A DNA stretch of 64,000 bases, taken from contig CAKVHE010000002.1 in the NCBI GenBank assembly GCA_934747885.1, forward strand, positions 372,001-436,000. Reading direction: 5' to 3'. Made by a program: the position numbers and the translations under genes. Origin of the DNA: an uncultured Clostridia bacterium. GTDB taxonomy: Bacteria; Bacillota; Clostridia; Christensenellales; UBA1242. Below are positions 41,775-49,842 of this stretch, one piece after another. A model generated the notes under the pieces. The model was not told the DNA's origin. It saw only the letters and a program-made list of their open reading frames with translations, and made no database searches. Position 1 is the stretch's first letter, and every line of letters starts with the position of its first letter.

Positions 41775-42603
41775 ATTTGGTCCTGCAGGTAGAAGTGATG
41801 AAGACGTTGCAACAAATTTAAGTTATGCTAAACTATTTGAAAAAATAAATGATCTTGGTTTAGATGCGGTAGAATTACCTTTTACTTTTGGCGTCAAAAT
41901 GACCAGCGAACTTGCGCAAGAACTAAATCAAAAGGCCAAGGAACTTGGCATAAAAATTTCTGGACATGCACCATATTACATAAACTTTGCCAATCCGGAC
42001 AAATTGAAAATTGATGGTACGATTTCGTATCTTATGCAAACAGTAAAAAAGGTTAAAGAGCTTGGTGGCAACAGGGTGGTATTTCATCCTGGTAGTGAGT
42101 TAAAGCAAAAGCGCGAAGATGCGGTAAATAATGTGTTAAAAAACTTAAAAGTGTTTTTGTCTGCTTTGGATAAAGAAAAAATAGATGGCGTGTATATTTG
42201 CCCCGAAACAATGGGCAAGCATGGTCAAATTGGCACGCCTGATGAGGTCGCTGAAATGTGCAAATTGGATAGTCGCATTATTCCAACCTTAGATTTTGGG
42301 CACATAAATGCTTTTTATGGCGGAAGTTTAAAAACCAAACAAGACTTTATTGACATAATAAAAAAATTTACTAACATTGGTAAAACTGAAATACATATTC
42401 ATTTTTCAAAAATTGAGTATGGTGCAAAAGGTGAAATAAAACATTTAACCTTTGATGATGAAAAATTCGGCCCCGATTACAAACTGATGATAGACGCGCT
42501 AAAAGAATTCCCTGATGTAAATTTTTGGGTGGTTTGTGAGTCGTCGGGCACTCAAAGTAAAGATTCAAAAATTATGCAAGAATATTTTAAAAAAGTGTTT
42601 TAA
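41767..42603 (+). CDS. Endonuclease IV-like AP endonuclease (TIM barrel)
   Basis: 278-residue xylose-isomerase-like TIM barrel with the zinc-ligand pattern of Nfo: GHAPYYINFANP, VVFHPGSEL, ICPETMGKHGQIGT, TLDFGHINAFYGG, IHIHFSKIEYGAKGE and VVCESSG. Endonuclease IV cuts abasic DNA. This protein belongs to the Nfo-related group common in Clostridia and archaea, and activity is assumed. It overlaps truB by 8 bp, so it is translated with the ribosome assembly genes, in the slot where ribF is usual. Confidence 0.88.
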   Translation: MVKFGPAGRSDEDVATNLSYAKLFEKINDLGLDAVELPFTFGVKMTSELAQELNQKAKELGIKISGHAPYYINFANPDKLKIDGTISYLMQTVKKVKELGGNRVVFHPGSELKQKREDAVNNVLKNLKVFLSALDKEKIDGVYICPETMGKHGQIGTPDEVAEMCKLDSRIIPTLDFGHINAFYGGSLKTKQDFIDIIKKFTNIGKTEIHIHFSKIEYGAKGEIKHLTFDDEKFGPDYKLMIDALKEFPDVNFWVVCESSGTQSKDSKIMQEYFKKVF

Positions 42604-42662
42604 TTTGCAAACTTTTATGGTAAAATATTTCTTGGCTAATAAAATATTAAGGAGGAAAACAG

Positions 42663-43220
42663 ATGATTACTGCTGGTGAATTTAGAAAAGGTGTTACCTT
42701 TGAACTCGAAGGTAAAATTTATGTAGTAGTTGATTTCTTGCATGTTAAACCTGGTAAAGGTTCGGCGTTTGTTAGAACTAAAATTAAAAATATTGTAACA
42801 GGTCAAGTTTTGGAAAGAACTTTCAACCCAACAGAAAGATTTGAAAAAGCTCACATCGAAAGAAAAGAAATGACCTATTTGTACGAAGATTCTGGTTTGT
42901 ATTACTTTATGGATAACAACACTTATGAACAACTTCCACTAAACAAATCTCAGGTTGAAGATGCATTAAATTATATTACCGAAAATATGACCGCAACCAT
43001 TCAATTTTACAAGGGCGAAGCATTTTCGGTTGAACCACCACTATTTGTAGAACTTAACATAGTGGAATGCGAACCTGGTTTGCAAGGCGATACTTCAAAA
43101 GCTGGTTACAAACCTGCAACGCTAGAAACCGGTTTGGTTTTGCAAGTTCCTTTGTTTGTTAACAATGGTGACCGTATTAGAGTTGATACTCGTACCGGAA
43201 CCTATATGGAACGCGTTTAA
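42663..43220 (+). CDS. efp: Translation elongation factor P
   Basis: Relieves ribosome stalling at polyproline. KOW-like domain I (TAGEFRKGVTFELEGKIYVVV) carries the loop with Lys in KPGKGSAFVRTKI, and the S1-like domains end with GDTSKAGYKPATLETGL and VDTRTGTYMERV. 185 residues. AAGGAGG precedes the ATG. It stands alone before a terminator, upstream of the spoIIIA operon as in many Clostridia. Confidence 0.97.
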   Translation: MITAGEFRKGVTFELEGKIYVVVDFLHVKPGKGSAFVRTKIKNIVTGQVLERTFNPTERFEKAHIERKEMTYLYEDSGLYYFMDNNTYEQLPLNKSQVEDALNYITENMTATIQFYKGEAFSVEPPLFVELNIVECEPGLQGDTSKAGYKPATLETGLVLQVPLFVNNGDRIRVDTRTGTYMERV

Positions 43221-43230
43221 TTATTATAAA

Positions 43231-43263
43231 AAAATGTCAAACAATTGGTTTGACATTTTTTTT
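43231..43263 (+). terminator. Terminator after efp
   Basis: Perfect 12-bp stem AAAATGTCAAAC (43231-43242) / GTTTGACATTTT (43248-43259) with a T run. Confidence 0.85.
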
Positions 43264-43320
43264 ATGTCCAAATTTTCATATCTAAAAACATTTTGCAATA
43301 AATTGTAGCAAGGAGAATAT

Positions 43321-44238
43321 ATGCTATCAAAAATATTACCGCGTGAACTTTTGGATGTTATTTTGGCAAAGTATAGCCTTGGTGATGTTTACGAAATTAG
43401 AGTGCGAGATAACGCACCAATTGTTATTTCTGTTAAAGGAGATTACTTAAAACTTACCACGCCGGCAAACGGCAAACCTATTTACGCTGATCGTAGACTT
43501 ATTGATTTTATTATTTGTAGAGCCACTGATTCTTCGCTATATTCGTATAATAGTCAAATTGTACAAGGCTACATCACTATGGAATCTGGCATAAGAATTG
43601 GGGTCAGTGGTGAAGTGGTGGTGGACGCAAACGGAAAAGTTAAGACCATAAAAAATTTTAGCGGGTTAACTATTCGTGTTCCACATCAAGTTACCAATTG
43701 TGCGGTAAAGGTAATGCCATACATTTTTGATGGCGAAAAATTTTTAAACACTCTTATTATTTCTCCTCCGGGGCTTGGCAAAACAACGCTTTTGAGGGAT
43801 ATAACGCGTGTAATTTCCAGTGGGCAAAAAGTTATTAACACTTTGGTAATAGATGAGCGTTATGAACTATCGGGACTTACAAATGGAAGGTGTCAAATGA
43901 ATCTTGGCACATATAGTGATGTTTTGGCTGGCGCAAGTAAAGAGTTCGGTTTTTATGAAGGGGTAAAGTCGATGCGCCCTGATGTGGTGGTTTGCGACGA
44001 AATTGCGACTGAGAGTGATATGAAGGGTATAGAGTTTGCCATAAACTCAGGCGTTAAAATAATTGCAACGGCGCATGGCGAAGATTGTCATTCGCTTGAA
44101 AAAAAGCCAGTTTATAAAAAACTTTTAAGCGACAAGTCTTTTAAAAGGTTTATTATTTTGTCGGGAAGTAACGGCGTTGGGACGGTGGATGCTGTGTTAG
44201 ATGAAAATTTTGCGCCGGTAACAAAGGCGTATGTTTAA
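43321..44238 (+). CDS. spoIIIAA: Stage III sporulation protein AA (secretion-type ATPase)
   Basis: Mother-cell ATPase thought to drive the SpoIIIA-SpoIIQ channel across the forespore membranes, related to type II/IV secretion ATPases. Walker A is in SPPGLGKTTLLRDI, with the Asp-rich Walker B region MRPDVVVCDEIATESD. 305 residues. AAGGAG precedes the ATG. First gene of an eight-gene operon in standard order with 4-12 bp gaps or overlaps. Sigma-E control is expected. I see no convincing promoter in 43264-43320. Confidence 0.95.
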   Translation: MLSKILPRELLDVILAKYSLGDVYEIRVRDNAPIVISVKGDYLKLTTPANGKPIYADRRLIDFIICRATDSSLYSYNSQIVQGYITMESGIRIGVSGEVVVDANGKVKTIKNFSGLTIRVPHQVTNCAVKVMPYIFDGEKFLNTLIISPPGLGKTTLLRDITRVISSGQKVINTLVIDERYELSGLTNGRCQMNLGTYSDVLAGASKEFGFYEGVKSMRPDVVVCDEIATESDMKGIEFAINSGVKIIATAHGEDCHSLEKKPVYKKLLSDKSFKRFIILSGSNGVGTVDAVLDENFAPVTKAYV

Positions 44239-44719
44239 AGCGGTTTTATTTGCTTTTATAATTTTTGGTTGTGGCTTAGTAGGTCAGGCTGTTAAAAACT
44301 ATTACAAGCAAAAAGTATGTTATTGGTCGGACGCTTTGCTCTTAATTGTAACTTTGCAAGCAGAACTTGATTTTTATCAAAGCAAATTACCTGATGTAAT
44401 AAACAAAATATCTTTGCAAATAGGCAGTGCTTTTTTAGTTGATGCCAAGACGCTTTTGAAAGCAGTAAGCGGCGGCTGTCAGCAAGATGTAACTATAAAT
44501 AATAAATTGCTTACAGGCGACCAAAATGCAAACATAACAAGATTTTTTCAAATGCTGGGTGGCACGGATATTTTTTCACAGAAGGTGCAACTAGATTATT
44601 ACAAAAACATTTTTGACGGATACAAAGCAAATGCGGAAGAGAATTATAACAAAAAGGGCGGTATGATTTTTAAATTATGTGTGCTTGCTGGTTTGCTGCT
44701 CTGCGTAATTTTGCTATAA
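44231..44719 (+). CDS. spoIIIAB: Stage III sporulation protein AB
   Basis: Membrane protein of the SpoIIIA complex, structurally similar to type II secretion GspF domains. N-terminal membrane segment (VLFAFIIFGCGLVGQAV), a helical cytoplasmic body with YWSDALLLIVTLQAELDF, and a C-terminal membrane segment (LCVLAGLLLCVILL). 162 residues. It overlaps spoIIIAA by 8 bp. Confidence 0.92.
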   Translation: MFKAVLFAFIIFGCGLVGQAVKNYYKQKVCYWSDALLLIVTLQAELDFYQSKLPDVINKISLQIGSAFLVDAKTLLKAVSGGCQQDVTINNKLLTGDQNANITRFFQMLGGTDIFSQKVQLDYYKNIFDGYKANAEENYNKKGGMIFKLCVLAGLLLCVILL

Positions 44720-44730
44720 GGAGGTAAACA

Positions 44731-44928
44731 ATGACAATTGATATTATTATAAAAATTGCCGGTATAGGTTTGCTTACTGCGGTAATTAGTCAGGTTCTAA
44801 ATCAAGCGGGCAAAAACGAAATTGCAACTTTGTCTAGTTTGGCTGGCGTGGTTATTGTTCTGATTATGGTAGTTGAAATGGTTGCCAAATTATTTGATTC
44901 GGTAAAAACGCTGTTTGGACTTTATTAA
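44731..44928 (+). CDS. spoIIIAC: Stage III sporulation protein AC
   Basis: 65-residue protein with two membrane helices, containing the family pattern IIIKIAGIGLLTAVISQVL and GKNEIATLSSLAGVVIVL. AAGGAGG precedes the ATG. Part of the SpoIIIA transport complex. It ends one base before spoIIIAD, with which it shares sequence similarity. Confidence 0.93.
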   Translation: MTIDIIIKIAGIGLLTAVISQVLNQAGKNEIATLSSLAGVVIVLIMVVEMVAKLFDSVKTLFGLY

Positions 44929-45309
44929 ATGGTAATTAAAATTTTTATTATTGGAATGGTGGGGGTAATTGCCTCACTTATTCTAAAACAAACAAAGCCA
45001 GAGCTCGCCACGCTAACGGCAATATCTACTGGGATAATTGTTTTTTATGTTATTTTGCAAAAACTTGCAGAAATAATAAACAATTTCCTTAATTTATCTA
45101 ATATAGCAGGTTTTGATAGTAGTATTATAGCCTTGCTCTTAAAGGTGGTGGGGATAAGTTACATAATTGAATTTGGCGCAGATATTGCTGAGGATAGTGG
45201 GTTTAGCTCAATTGCTAGTAAAATTGTACTGGCAGGAAAAGTAATAATAATTGGGCTTGCCTTTCCAATTGTATTAAAACTAATTGAACTAATTAAAGAT
45301 TTATTATGA
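44929..45309 (+). CDS. spoIIIAD: Stage III sporulation protein AD
   Basis: 126 residues, four hydrophobic segments. The first half repeats the SpoIIIAC fold (IASLILKQTKPELATLTAIS), and the second has IIALLLKVVGISYIIEFGAD with EDSGFSSIASKIVLAGK. It follows spoIIIAC directly and overlaps spoIIIAE by 4 bp. Confidence 0.94.
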   Translation: MVIKIFIIGMVGVIASLILKQTKPELATLTAISTGIIVFYVILQKLAEIINNFLNLSNIAGFDSSIIALLLKVVGISYIIEFGADIAEDSGFSSIASKIVLAGKVIIIGLAFPIVLKLIELIKDLL

Positions 45310-46466
45310 AAAAAACGATATTTTTAATAGTTTTCTGTGCCTTGTTATGTTTTCCGGTTAATGCAGTAGCGGTTGCGCGCGCCGAAAATGAGCCCGAGCT
45401 AATTAGCGCCGAGGTTGATGGACAACTAGAAAGTTTAGATTTAGACAACTTAAATGAAGTGTATAGTAGTCTAGAAAATTCTAGCGGCGTTGACATAAAA
45501 ACTAAACTAAGTCGACTTATAAATGGTGAAGATGATCTTTCTGCCAAATCTATCATAAATATTGTTTTATCAATAATAAAGGACAATTACAAAAGTTTTT
45601 TGACTTTCTTTTTGTCTATTTTTGCAATAGGAATACTTTCTAGTTTATGCAAAGAGATAAGCCCATCGGGAAAATTCTCGAGTGCTAGTTCGCTTGCCAG
45701 CACCATTTGTTATATAGTTGCAGTTTCGATGTGTACTGCATTGGTTGGTGGCATAATAATTTCATATAAAAAGACCATAAATAGTTTGGCAATATTTGCG
45801 GAAGCAATTTTTCCTATTTTGGTTGGACTAGTGGCGGGGCTTGGGGCAAACCGCACTTCTTTGATTTTAGATCCTATTATTACCGTATTTGCTACTGGCT
45901 TTATAAATTTAATAAACTATTTTTTGTTCCCGCTTGTTATTTGCTCACTTGTGTTATGCATTATAAGCCGATTTAATTCCAAACTTTCTTTTGGCAAACT
46001 AAAAAGTTACATAGATTCAGTATTTAAGTGGACAATTGGTGCGTTTTTTACTATTTTTTTAGGTACTTTATCCATAAAAGGTATAACAGCGTCATCGGTG
46101 GACAAATTGTCTATTCGCTCGGCAAAGTATGCAATAAAAAACTATGTGCCGGTGGTTGGCGGTTATTTTGCGGAAAGTTACGAACTTTTTAGAAGCGGTA
46201 GTATACTTGTAAAAAACAGTTTGGGCGTGGTTGGAATAATTACAATTTTCTCTTTGGCGCTTGGTATGGCATTAAAACTCATTGTTGCGCAACTTTTTGC
46301 AAAACTCTTGTCGGGCGCGTTGGAGCCGATTGGCGAAAGCAAGATATCTGGGGTTTTAGGCGATCTTTCAGGCATTTTAATAAAACTTTTTACAATTATT
46401 GCGTGTTTGTTTTTTATGATATTTGTTTTAATTTTGGTAATTATTTCGGCGGGTAATTTGGTATGA
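45306..46466 (+). CDS. spoIIIAE: Stage III sporulation protein AE
   Basis: Large polytopic membrane component of the SpoIIIA channel. A signal-like N-terminus (IFLIVFCALLCFPVNAVAVA) is followed by a polar periplasm-like region, then about seven membrane segments including AIFPILVGLVAGLGANRTS and the SIRSAKYAIKNYVPVVGGYF block. 386 residues. It overlaps the genes on both sides by 4 bp. Confidence 0.94.
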   Translation: MKKTIFLIVFCALLCFPVNAVAVARAENEPELISAEVDGQLESLDLDNLNEVYSSLENSSGVDIKTKLSRLINGEDDLSAKSIINIVLSIIKDNYKSFLTFFLSIFAIGILSSLCKEISPSGKFSSASSLASTICYIVAVSMCTALVGGIIISYKKTINSLAIFAEAIFPILVGLVAGLGANRTSLILDPIITVFATGFINLINYFLFPLVICSLVLCIISRFNSKLSFGKLKSYIDSVFKWTIGAFFTIFLGTLSIKGITASSVDKLSIRSAKYAIKNYVPVVGGYFAESYELFRSGSILVKNSLGVVGIITIFSLALGMALKLIVAQLFAKLLSGALEPIGESKISGVLGDLSGILIKLFTIIACLFFMIFVLILVIISAGNLV

Positions 46467-46894
46467 GTGAATTTAAAGTAGTAATCTTGCAACTTTCGGT
46501 GGTAAGCGTAATACTTGTAATAATTGATGCCATTTTGCCATCTAATAAACTAAAGACTTTTATTTCGTCCTTTGTTGGGCTGGTTGCGGTTTGTATGTTA
46601 ATAAACCCGCTGCTTTGTTTTTTTAAAATAGATAACATAAATGATTTTGCGGAAACAGAAACCTATTTTAACAATTATTATATGCAAAAGTACGAAAGCA
46701 CTGAGGCGCTAATAGAGGCAGAAATAGAAAGCGATTTTTCGGTAGACGCTGAGGTGGAGTTAATTATAAGCGAAGAAGGCAAAGTGGTGGGGGCAAAAGT
46801 AAAGCTAGACAATATGACCAGCAAAGATGCAATAAAAGATTATATTGCAAAAAAATTTAGCATAAATGAAAGCGAGGTGGAAATTTATGAGTGA
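46463..46894 (+). CDS. spoIIIAF: Stage III sporulation protein AF
   Basis: Two N-terminal membrane helices (VVSVILVIIDAILPSNKLK, then SSFVGLVAVCMLINPLLCFF) and a soluble C-terminal ring-forming-type domain. 143 residues, shorter than the ~200 of Bacillus. Identified mainly by position and the ILPSNKLKTFISSFVGLV pattern. It overlaps spoIIIAG by 8 bp. Confidence 0.88.
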   Translation: MSEFKVVILQLSVVSVILVIIDAILPSNKLKTFISSFVGLVAVCMLINPLLCFFKIDNINDFAETETYFNNYYMQKYESTEALIEAEIESDFSVDAEVELIISEEGKVVGAKVKLDNMTSKDAIKDYIAKKFSINESEVEIYE

Positions 46895-47462
46895 TGCCGA
46901 AAATTCGCCACAAAAAGAAAAAAAATCAAGTTTTTTAAAGGCAATTACAAAAATTTTTAATTTTTCTAGCCCAAAAGTAAAAATTGGCATAGCAATTGTT
47001 TTATCGTTTGTGGTTGTTTTAATCTTTTTATCGTCCTTTGATACCACAAAAAAAACTTCTAATCTGGAGCAAAACAAATCGGTAGAAAATGCAACTGCCA
47101 ATATGGATGAATATGTTTTGGACGTAGAATCAAGGCTGTGCAAGGTGATAGGTTCTATAAAAGGTGTGGGCAAAGTAGAGGCATTTGTTTATGTAACTAG
47201 TTCGGTTGAAGTGAGTTATGCCAACGACCTTTCAAAGGCGGCGGATAATGGCAAAACAACTGAGAGTTCCACCAATGTGCTGGTTAAAAGTTCAGGCGCG
47301 ACCGACGGATTGATTTGCATAAAAAAATACCCAAAAATAGAAGGCGTTTTAATTGTAGCAAATGGTGCAGACAACGAAAAATTAAGGTTAAAAATAATAA
47401 ATGCAGTAACCGCCACACTTGGTATAGAAAATTCCAGAATTTCAGTTCTAGCAGGAAACTAA
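46887..47462 (+). CDS. spoIIIAG: Stage III sporulation protein AG
   Basis: Ring-forming channel protein between mother cell and forespore. One membrane helix (VKIGIAIVLSFVVVLIFLS) and a soluble ring-building domain with LCKVIGSIKGVGKVEAFVYV and PKIEGVLIVANGADNEKLRL. The start at 46887 is chosen for the GAGGTGG ribosome site, giving 191 residues. It sits between AF and AH. Confidence 0.93.
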   Translation: MSDAENSPQKEKKSSFLKAITKIFNFSSPKVKIGIAIVLSFVVVLIFLSSFDTTKKTSNLEQNKSVENATANMDEYVLDVESRLCKVIGSIKGVGKVEAFVYVTSSVEVSYANDLSKAADNGKTTESSTNVLVKSSGATDGLICIKKYPKIEGVLIVANGADNEKLRLKIINAVTATLGIENSRISVLAGN

Positions 47463-47493
47463 GCCACATATATTTAATTAAAGGAGCCGAACA

Positions 47494-48003
47494 ATGAAAA
47501 TAATTTATTTTAGAGAGGTAAAGAAGATGTTAAAGAAACGCAAAAAAATCCTTATTCTTAGTAGTATGGCTTTGCTTTTGATAGTTACTGGTTTTTTAAA
47601 TTACAAACTAAGTAATGCGCCAACAAAATCGGTAGGTGCAAATACTGCAAATACAAGTTTTTTTGCTACATACAAAGAAGACCGTACCGCAAGCAGACAA
47701 TCACAACTAGAATTACTTAATGAGATTATCGAAAGCAGTTATTCAACCGCAGCAGAAAAAGAAACTGCCGTTGCTAGCAAAACTGAACTCGCCAGCAAAA
47801 TGGAAAAAGAACTTATCTTGGAAGGCCTAATAAAGGCAAAAGGCTTTGAAGACGCTGTTGTTACCATTGGTTCAAACTACTACAATGTAATAGTGAAATC
47901 TGCCGAAACGTTGACCGATGAAAGGGCAAATCAAATCTTATCTATCTTAAAAGCCGAAACTGGTGCAAGTGCTAGAAACGTGAAAATTATCCCAATTGAA
48001 TAA
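47494..48003 (+). CDS. spoIIIAH: Stage III sporulation protein AH
   Basis: Mother-cell partner of forespore SpoIIQ in the zipper/channel. One N-terminal membrane helix (KILILSSMALLLIVTGFL) and a C-terminal ring-building domain ending AETGASARNVKIIPIE. 169 residues from the ATG at 47494, which has AAAGGAG before it. A second ATG at 47527 has GAGGTAAAG before it and would also encode the anchor. Last gene of the operon. Confidence 0.94.
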   Translation: MKIIYFREVKKMLKKRKKILILSSMALLLIVTGFLNYKLSNAPTKSVGANTANTSFFATYKEDRTASRQSQLELLNEIIESSYSTAAEKETAVASKTELASKMEKELILEGLIKAKGFEDAVVTIGSNYYNVIVKSAETLTDERANQILSILKAETGASARNVKIIPIE

Positions 48004-48027
48004 TTGGCACGCAAAATTATAAAATTC

Positions 48028-48056
48028 TTGCAAAGCGGTAAAATTTGTGTTATAAT
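48028..48056 (+). promoter_or_regulatory. Promoter for the Asp23 gene
   Basis: TTGCAA (48028-48033) and TATAAT (48051-48056) with exact 17-bp spacing. It makes asp23 independent of the sporulation operon. Confidence 0.8.
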
Positions 48057-48081
48057 CTAGAAGCAAAAGGAGTGGCTAATT

Positions 48082-48459
48082 ATGGCACAAAAACAAAAAG
48101 TTAAGTATGAGCAAGATGGCAACATCTCTTACAAAAAATCAGTTGTTGTTCAAATTGTAGAACTTGCCGCAAAAGAAATAGCCGGCGTGGCTACGCTTTG
48201 CACAAAACGCACATCTTCCTTTAAAAATTTGTTTAACCGCAATTTTAAAAAGGGTGTTGTCCTAAATTTTGATGACACAAACGGCGTAAAAGTTCAAGTG
48301 TATGTAATTATGAACTTTGGGTTTGCTGTAAACGAAGTGGCGTTTAGAGTGCAAGAAAATGTAAAACGAAGCATCGAGTCTATGACCGAGTTTAAAGTTA
48401 AACGTATTGACGTAAACATCGTTGGCGTTAACTTTGATATGCTCGAAGACTTTGCATAA
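48082..48459 (+). CDS. Asp23/Gls24 family envelope stress protein
   Basis: 125 residues with the family pattern GNISYKKSVVVQIVELAAKE, GVATLCT, and the C-terminal VQENVKRSIESMTEFKVKRI followed by DVNIVGVNF. Asp23 proteins are abundant, membrane-associated through partner proteins, and linked to alkaline and envelope stress. It lies between spoIIIAH and the nusB region as in most Clostridia, with its own promoter and a terminator. Confidence 0.93.
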   Translation: MAQKQKVKYEQDGNISYKKSVVVQIVELAAKEIAGVATLCTKRTSSFKNLFNRNFKKGVVLNFDDTNGVKVQVYVIMNFGFAVNEVAFRVQENVKRSIESMTEFKVKRIDVNIVGVNFDMLEDFA

Positions 48460-48466
48460 CATTGTT

Positions 48467-48496
48467 TCAACCCACACTTTGTGGGTTGATTTTTTG
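48467..48496 (+). terminator. Terminator after the Asp23 gene
   Basis: Perfect 10-bp stem TCAACCCACA (48467-48476) / TGTGGGTTGA (48480-48489), 3-nt loop, T run. Confidence 0.85.
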
Positions 48497-48506
48497 GTGA
48501 AATAAT

Positions 48507-49442
48507 ATGTCCAATCAAATGAAAAAACTTTTGTTTTGTGGCTTTTACATCTATTTATCACTATCCATTGCCCAAACCGCTTTGCTTGCGGTGGTAATTG
48601 GGGTAGCAGATTTTACCTATTATCTAACGCTTGCAACTAACATTCTGCTAACTGTTGCCTGTGGTTTTGGTATAAGAGAAGTAAAAAAACAAGATAAAAT
48701 TTTTTATTCAAAAGTAAAGGAAATAGATTTAATTTTTAAGTTGCGCGAACAAGAAATTTTAAAGTTTTACGCGCGACATGGCATTCAGCCCTTATTCCAT
48801 AAAGATGGATCGGTAATTCCGCCGGATGAACTTTTGGGAATTGTTACCAAAATGGATCAAAACGGGGAACTAGTTAAATCTATTTACGAAAAATTAGGTA
48901 TTGAACCTAGGTTTGATAAAAACGGGAAAGAAATACCAACCTTTTTGGTAATAAAAAATATTGCTAAAGAGTTTAAAATGAAAGATATTGCAAAATATAA
49001 AGGTGTGGTTTTAAAGCCAAAAACCTCAATGAAAAGTTTGCAAGACAAAATTGAAGTAAAAAAGAAAGTAGAGGCCAAGAAAGCTGCTGCCAAATCTTCC
49101 TTTAAAGCAACCAGCAAAGGTGGCCCCAAATGGAAGTATGATAGTTTGTACAACAAGCCAAAGGGCGGCGACAAAGGCGGTGGCTCAAAGGCTAAAAGTG
49201 CAAGTGGTATAAAGTTTAAGGATACTGTTGTTAACAAATCCCAAACAAAAGCGCCCGAGCAAACGCAGACGGCACATCAATCAGCGCAACCTGCCGAAGA
49301 TCGACAAAGACCAGAGCAAAATCCAACTGCTCATTTTGACCCAAGCGCTCGCGCGCCAAAAGAGCCAAATTACAAACAGACAAATGCTGCACCAGCAGAA
49401 AAGCAGCAACAAGACGAAGGTCTTAACGCAATTTTAGAATAA
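48507..49442 (+). CDS. Unknown membrane protein with a duplicated motif and a long basic, disordered tail
   Basis: 311 residues, no family recognised. Two hydrophobic segments (about 7-28 and 36-54) are followed by a cytoplasmic-looking part with two copies of a ~28-residue motif: FYARHGIQPLFHKDGSVIPP and IYEKLGIEPRFDKNGKEIPT. From about residue 170 it is Lys/Ala/Gly-rich, then Gln/Pro-rich to the end, probably disordered. It is preceded by a terminator and followed 12 bp later by nusB, so it may head the nusB-xseAB transcript. The translation start is uncertain; there is no strong ribosome site. The motif repeat suggests a peptide- or protein-binding role, not an enzyme. Confidence 0.7.
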   Translation: MSNQMKKLLFCGFYIYLSLSIAQTALLAVVIGVADFTYYLTLATNILLTVACGFGIREVKKQDKIFYSKVKEIDLIFKLREQEILKFYARHGIQPLFHKDGSVIPPDELLGIVTKMDQNGELVKSIYEKLGIEPRFDKNGKEIPTFLVIKNIAKEFKMKDIAKYKGVVLKPKTSMKSLQDKIEVKKKVEAKKAAAKSSFKATSKGGPKWKYDSLYNKPKGGDKGGGSKAKSASGIKFKDTVVNKSQTKAPEQTQTAHQSAQPAEDRQRPEQNPTAHFDPSARAPKEPNYKQTNAAPAEKQQQDEGLNAILE

Positions 49443-49454
49443 AGGAAAAAGTTT

Positions 49455-49838
49455 ATGAGTAGAGTACAATCAAGAGAAAATGCATTTAAACTAATTTTTG
49501 AATATTGCCTAAACAAGGAAAAAAATGAACTGACATTAAACGAACTTTCGGTAGAAGACAAAGCGGAAGAAGAGTATATTGTTTCAGTTTATAATGGCGT
49601 TATAGAACATTATGACGAACTGGTTGCAGAAGTCGAAAAGTATATCAAAAACTTTTCTCTAGACCGTATATTTAAGGTTGATTTAGCCATTTTGCTCTTG
49701 GCCATTTATGAAATAAAATATATGAGCAACATTCCGCCTGCAGTCAGCATCAACGAAGCTGTAAATTTGGCAAAAACTTATTCTACCGAAAAAAGTTTTA
49801 GTTATATAAATGGCGTATTATCAAATTTTGTGAAGTAA
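49455..49838 (+). CDS. nusB: Transcription antitermination factor NusB
   Basis: All-helical RNA-binding factor for rRNA antitermination. It opens SRVQSRENAFKLIFEYCLN, with SLDRIFKVDLAILLLAIYEI, PPAVSINEAVNLAKTYSTE and SFSYINGVLSNFV, all standard. 127 residues. xseA starts 4 bp after the stop. Confidence 0.96.
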   Translation: MSRVQSRENAFKLIFEYCLNKEKNELTLNELSVEDKAEEEYIVSVYNGVIEHYDELVAEVEKYIKNFSLDRIFKVDLAILLLAIYEIKYMSNIPPAVSINEAVNLAKTYSTEKSFSYINGVLSNFVK

Positions 49839-49842
49839 AGTT

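Noticed and set aside
43264..43320. Sigma-E type promoter before spoIIIAA
   Set aside because: Only partial matches to the -35 and -10 consensus with a short spacing; not good enough to list.
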